A stretch of DNA of 11,103 bases from Acanthamoeba sp. SK_2022b (taxonomy: Eukaryota > Discosea > Longamoebia > Acanthamoebidae): contig JANDJZ010000774.1 in the NCBI GenBank assembly GCA_027943245.1, positions 17,501 through 28,603 on the forward strand. Direction: 5' to 3'. Both the position numbers and the translations under genes were made by a program. Of the stretch, positions 8,099 through 11,103 are shown piece by piece. Under the pieces are notes generated by a model that worked only from the letters and a program-made list of their open reading frames with translations, was not told the DNA's origin and searched no databases. How positions within the stretch are numbered: the stretch's first letter is position 1; the number at the start of each line of letters is the position of its first letter.

Positions 8099-9435
8099 TC
8101 AGTGGCCGAAGGACGACGGGGCCGTCGGTGCGGTCCCCTTTCGTGCGGCGAACAGGACGGCGTTCCGCAGCAAAAGCGGAAGATCAGAGTTCCAGTCGTA
8201 CCACCCACCTGCCCCCCCCACGACATCATCAGCAATTGGTCCACCGCACACGCACACGCGCGCGCGTACCGGTGCAGGGGTCGTCCTTGGAGACGGGGAA
8301 GAAGTTGAGGAAGACGGTCTTGCCCCACTCCTGCTGATCGCCTTGCTTGCTGTTGTGCTCGTGGCCGTGGACCGACTGCCGCTCCTCTCTGTCGGCGTCC
8401 CGCTCCTCCTCGTCCTGGGCTCGGGCCAAGGCCTCCTCTTCGCGGGCCTTGGCGCGGTTGGCCTCCCCGTCGAGCACCACCACGAGCGGCACCCCGTCGT
8501 CGTATTCGGCCACCACCCTGCAACGCAACATTGTCGACACAAAAGAGAATAAATCGGCCAATCGCATATGAGCCTCCGAGTTACCGTTGCATTGCGACTG
8601 AATTCTTTCCAGGAAATAGGCGTACTGGGCGAGCGGGTCGATGGCGCCCGGGCAGCGGCTGCCGAGGCGCGTCGGGTCGATCTGCGTGTCTCGCACGCCG
8701 GTCATGATCGCGTGCGTGGACTTGTCTCGCTTCTGATTCTGAGCGTGGGCGCGCGCGTGGTGAGCATGGTGGTCACGCGGCGCCGAGAGCCAAGGCTGCC
8801 TACCTGCTGGGGATCGGTGGGAGGCGGGTAGAGCCGAGCGGCGGGCTTCATCGGGTAGAAGCTCTCGGTCCACTTGCCCGTCAGTTGATAGCTCTGTGGT
8901 TGCGAGTGACACGTCAGCGTGAGCTGGCAGACAAGCGGGGGAGTAGCCCACGGCGAGAAAGGAAAGAGGTGGATGGGGAGGGGGGGGGTTATCTCCGCAA
9001 CTCCACCTTCATGTGCGTGTAGATACAGAAGATGACGCCTCCGCCCGACTTGAGGAACGCCATCAGGCCATCGCCCAGTGTTTTCTGTCGACTCCCAGAT
9101 GAGCGTGTGCGTGCATGCATGTGCGTGCGTGCGTGGATGTGTGGCTATACCTTCATCGCCTCACCGCCGGACATGGCCGCGAAGTAGATGATGGTGTCGT
9201 ACTTCATGAAGAGGTTGTCGTCGTACTCGACGTAGTTGTAGAACCTGCTGGGAGGCCCACGAAGGAGTGAGCGAGGGAGCGAGCGCTCGTACATCTCCGC
9301 GGGACAAACACGAGCGCGCACGCGCGTGCATTACCCTCCATAAGTGTCAGCCGCTTTGGTGTCGTGGTTGCACATGAGGTGGCATATGTCGGCGTGAATG
9401 CCAAACTTCTTCAGTTGCCTGCGTGATTGTGTTGT

Positions 9436-9513
<78 letters not shown>

Positions 9514-10537
9514 TGTTGCGTTGGTCATTGATCACAGCAGCATGTGAGCATCACTAAGATCGTGATCGTGGTAAGACACTGGTGCGCACCTGATCGTGTC
9601 CGTGTCGTAGTGGTTGCTGTGCGACGTATGGTAGGTCACCACCAGCACCGAGAGATTCTGGGATCACAGTAGTGGGGTGTGTTAGTGCGTGGCCGGCGCG
9701 CGTGCGGCGTGAAGGACCGGAGCGCACCTTGCGACGGACGTACTCGCGGCGCCAGTCGACGGGGAAGTCGTCGTCAAAGGCCTGCTGGAGCGATCGGCCG
9801 GCGTCCAGCAGCCACGGATCGCTCTCGACTCCCCTCTCATCTCGCCACGCGCCCTCGGGCGGCGGCTGCACCCCGCGCCGCGCGTCGGGCTCCTAAAGCG
9901 AGAAGCCCTTCGTTATTCATCGATCTTCGCTTTCGTTCTATTATTATTATTATTATTATTATTATTTTACTATCATTTAAATAAATTAAAAAAAATATTA
10001 TTGTACAGTTGCCTCTGCCACAGCAAAGGCTCGTATGGGGGAGGGGCGTACAGGCAGCTCGACGTTGGGTCGGGCAAAGTGGAGGCGGCGCCAGTGGGGG
10101 AGCCAGAGGACCGGGTCGAGGGCGAGGCTGCGCCAGAGCCGGCTGGTGCGGGCGACGTCGCCGGCCAGGTGGTTGAGCGGCACGAAGCCCAGGACGTGCT
10201 GCATGACCTCCACGGGCAGGACCTCCTCGATGGACAACCCTTCTTCGGGAGTAGAAGATGAAGTAGACAAAGCTGAAGATACGTCTACATCGTGTAGAGA
10301 GGAGAATGGGGGATGGAAGGAGCAAGAGGGAGAGCAGGAGCACGCGGGAGTGTAAAACGAGGATGAGGAGGAGGAAGAAGAGACGGAACAGGCAGAGGTG
10401 GGCGTGAGGTCTGTCTTGTCGGTGGCCCTCGAACGGGCGGGAATGGCGATGGGCGGCGAGCAAGTAGCAGGAACGGGAGAAACGATTTGTAGAGAAAGCC
10501 GAAGGTCGGCCGAAGAAGGTGGAGTGCTCGAGGCCAT
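8099..10537 (-). CDS. F-box protein with C-terminal glutamine-amidotransferase/ThuA-like domain, 10 exons
   Basis: Exons in transcript order: 10537-10007, 9892-9728, 9657-9590, 9418-9335, 9244-9151, 9084-9007, 8893-8804, 8738-8626, 8517-8270, 8208-8099; 526 residues, frame closed, stop TGA. Residues 1-104 are Ser/Pro-rich low complexity. The F-box (about 105-150: LPVEVMQHVLGFVPLNHLAG, then RLWRSLALDPVLW) would bind Skp1 in an SCF ubiquitin ligase. WRREYVRR (about 223-230) is the usual post-F-box segment. From residue 233, NLSVLVVTYHTSHSNHYD opens an alpha/beta domain with YDTIIYFAAMSGGEAMK (298-314), GDGLMAFLKSGGGVIFCIYT, EYDDGVPLVVVL, GKTVFLNFFPVSKD and a final LLLRNAVLFAA. This order matches ThuA/amidotransferase-like domains, perhaps as the substrate-binding part. 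No clear GxCxG nucleophile elbow is seen, so catalysis is doubtful. A very charged insert (about 427-470) splits the domain. The start is the first ATG; an upstream in-frame TTG exists. Donor 8625 was chosen because the stronger-looking donor at 8584 breaks phase. Confidence 0.78.
9439..9506. repeat. (GT)x34 tract
   Basis: Thirty-four GT copies lie in F-box gene intron 9589-9419, reading as CA in the transcript. Flanking exons join in phase 2 (TDTI-R-QLKKFG). Confidence 0.97.
9940..10000. repeat. (ATT)x9 and AT-only patch
   Basis: Nine ATT copies (9940-9966) run into an A-rich AT patch up to about 10000, within the first intron of the F-box gene (10006-9893). Donor GTACAA and acceptor CTTTAG join in phase 0. 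Confidence 0.92.
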
Positions 10538-10620
10538 TCCCTTGTTGTGGCACAAGACCCTTCGCGATATAGGGCTTGATGGAGGAGAGATAAGAGAAGG
10601 CTTGGCTTCGCTATTACTTC

Positions 10621-10640
10621 TGTACTAGTACACCCCGGGG
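10621..10640. promoter_or_regulatory. two abutting perfect palindromes upstream of the F-box gene
   Basis: TGTACTAGTACA (10621-10632) is directly followed by CCCCGGGG (10633-10640), both fully self-complementary, about 85-100 bp upstream of the F-box gene ATG. Another 12-bp palindrome, GGCGCTAGCGCC, lies at 10767-10778. Placement suggests dimer-binding sites, but that is inference. Confidence 0.35.
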
Positions 10641-10836
10641 TGGACGGAAGGAAGCGAAGGCGGCGTTGCGAGCGGAGGGTGGAAGGGGGAGAAATGAAAG
10701 CGGAGGAGTTTGGGCGGTGGCCGTTGTCCTGATGACGCTGCCACGGTGGTGAGGGGCCAGTTGACAGGCGCTAGCGCCGGAGCCGAAGGGCCAGACGTCG
10801 TTGTCCCCGGCGACACCGGTTGACACTCGCCGACAT

Positions 10837-10860
10837 TATAAAACGATATAAAATTATAAA
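10837..10860. promoter_or_regulatory. TATA-like cluster
   Basis: Three TATAAA words (10837, 10847, 10855) occur within 24 bp on the plus strand; the minus strand reads TTTATA and TTATAAT forms. It is the only TATA-like cluster outside AT-only patches, but it is about 300 bp from the F-box ATG and faces no recognised plus-strand gene. Confidence 0.25.
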
Positions 10861-11044
10861 CAGTAATTCCGCCAAGAAGAAAATGGTTTGTGATTCTGGT
10901 TTCCAATTCATCAAAGATTATCTAAAATAAATATAAATATAAAAATTTTATAAAATAAAAAAATAAAATAAACAATGCTCTACAAGACGATGGCCATTGC
11001 GACTTCGTGTTTGGGCAAGTGGTGGTACAAGGAGGGGTGGTCTA

Positions 11045-11103
11045 CTACTGGGCCTGCACGCGCTTGTTGTAGCCGCCCTTGCTGGCGGGCACGGCGCTCG
11101 TGC
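11045..11103 (-). CDS. C-terminal end of an unidentified gene (partial)
   Basis: On the minus strand the last 18 codons read TSAVPASKGGYNKRVQAQ and end at TAG (11047-11045), followed at once by a second TAG. All 18 third positions are G or C, the bias of the confirmed exons here, while the other frames on both strands lack it. The piece is too short to name; a basic, Gly/Gln-containing tail is all that can be said. It lies head-to-tail with the F-box gene, about 500 bp upstream of that gene's start. Confidence 0.6.
   Translation of the reverse strand, partial: TSAVPASKGGYNKRVQAQ

Larger units (their letters stand above)
10538..11044. other. 507-bp intergenic region: F-box gene promoter and upstream gene 3' end
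   Basis: Both neighbours are on the minus strand. From high to low coordinate it contains: a GC-rich 3' UTR (10984-11044); an AT-only patch (10915-10975) that sits in an intron-like GTAGAG...TTTTAG frame (10983-10922); a cluster of TATAAA-like words (10837-10860); and a GC-rich stretch (10620-10835) with three perfect palindromes. Open frames here lack the third-position G/C bias of the real exons, so I call no gene. Confidence 0.65.

Noticed and set aside
8565..8625. Coding continuation YAYFLERIQSQCNG after residue 407 of the F-box protein
   Set aside because: The donor GTAACT at 8584 leaves phase 1 while the next exon needs phase 2. The donor at 8625 gives a seamless DPLAQVVAEYDDG join. 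cDNA could reverse this.
10398..10906. Open frames of 70-93 codons upstream of the F-box gene on both strands
   Set aside because: They start at non-ATG codons or overlap exon 1 in antisense, lack the third-position G/C bias, and show no recognisable motif.
10883..10930. Short plus-strand frame from the ATG at 10883 downstream of the TATA-like cluster
   Set aside because: Only 15 codons, no G/C third-position bias, and no acceptor or donor that extends it.
1..11103. tRNA or rRNA genes and transposon ends
   Set aside because: No B-box-like GGTTCGAATCC with a cloverleaf, no rRNA core motif, and no terminal inverted repeats with target duplication were found by eye on either strand.
10981..11103. 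Plus-strand open frame at the right end (MLYKTMAIATSC...)
   Set aside because: The minus-strand frame over 11045-11103 has G or C at all 18 third positions. The plus frame does not and is the likely shadow.

Overview
This is eukaryotic nuclear DNA from a compact, intron-dense genome. Exons are GC-rich with G or C at most third codon positions. Introns are mostly 56-290 nt with GT..AG ends, and many are filled with microsatellites or AT-only patches. The style (short spliced exons, tens to a few hundred bases between genes, F-box and CorA-like proteins) fits an amoebozoan such as Acanthamoeba. That assignment is inference from style, not from a database match. I see no rRNA, tRNA, transposon, CRISPR array or bacterial operon.

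Layout: (1) 29-3446, plus strand: the 3' part, 12 exons, of a CorA-like divalent-cation transporter with a GMN motif, two C-terminal membrane helices and a charged coiled coil before them. (2) 3548-4115, plus strand: a complete three-exon gene for a 140-residue lysine-rich basic protein that I do not recognise. (3) 7803-4160, minus strand: a complete 11-exon gene for eukaryotic-type cytosolic glutamyl-tRNA synthetase (752 residues: GST-like N-domain, HIGH-type HMGH, LSKRKL, beta-barrel anticodon-binding region, Lys/Ala-rich tail). (4) 10537-8099, minus strand: a complete 10-exon gene for a 526-residue protein joining an F-box to a domain that looks like the class I glutamine-amidotransferase/ThuA fold. 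(5) 11103-11045, minus strand: the last 18 codons of another gene.

Genes 2 and 3 converge with only 44 bp between their stop codons. Genes 3, 4 and 5 are head-to-tail on the minus strand. They are functionally unrelated housekeeping or regulatory genes, and nothing suggests a cluster acting in one pathway. The reading frame closes exactly through all 32 modelled introns, which is the main support for the gene models. One junction (1606/1663) is uncertain, one (2534/2642) has an equally good alternative donor, and one short intron-like element (2349-2379) has to be read through.

The most interesting signals are non-coding. A symmetric, frame-preserving synthetase exon is flanked by long complementary GT and CA tracts. 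The transporter gene carries related TGTCG-type repeats in four introns, one of them a frame-neutral 117-nt intron just before the pore motif. AT-only patches are A-rich on the plus strand whatever the gene direction. The F-box/amidotransferase-fold fusion is the most unusual protein.
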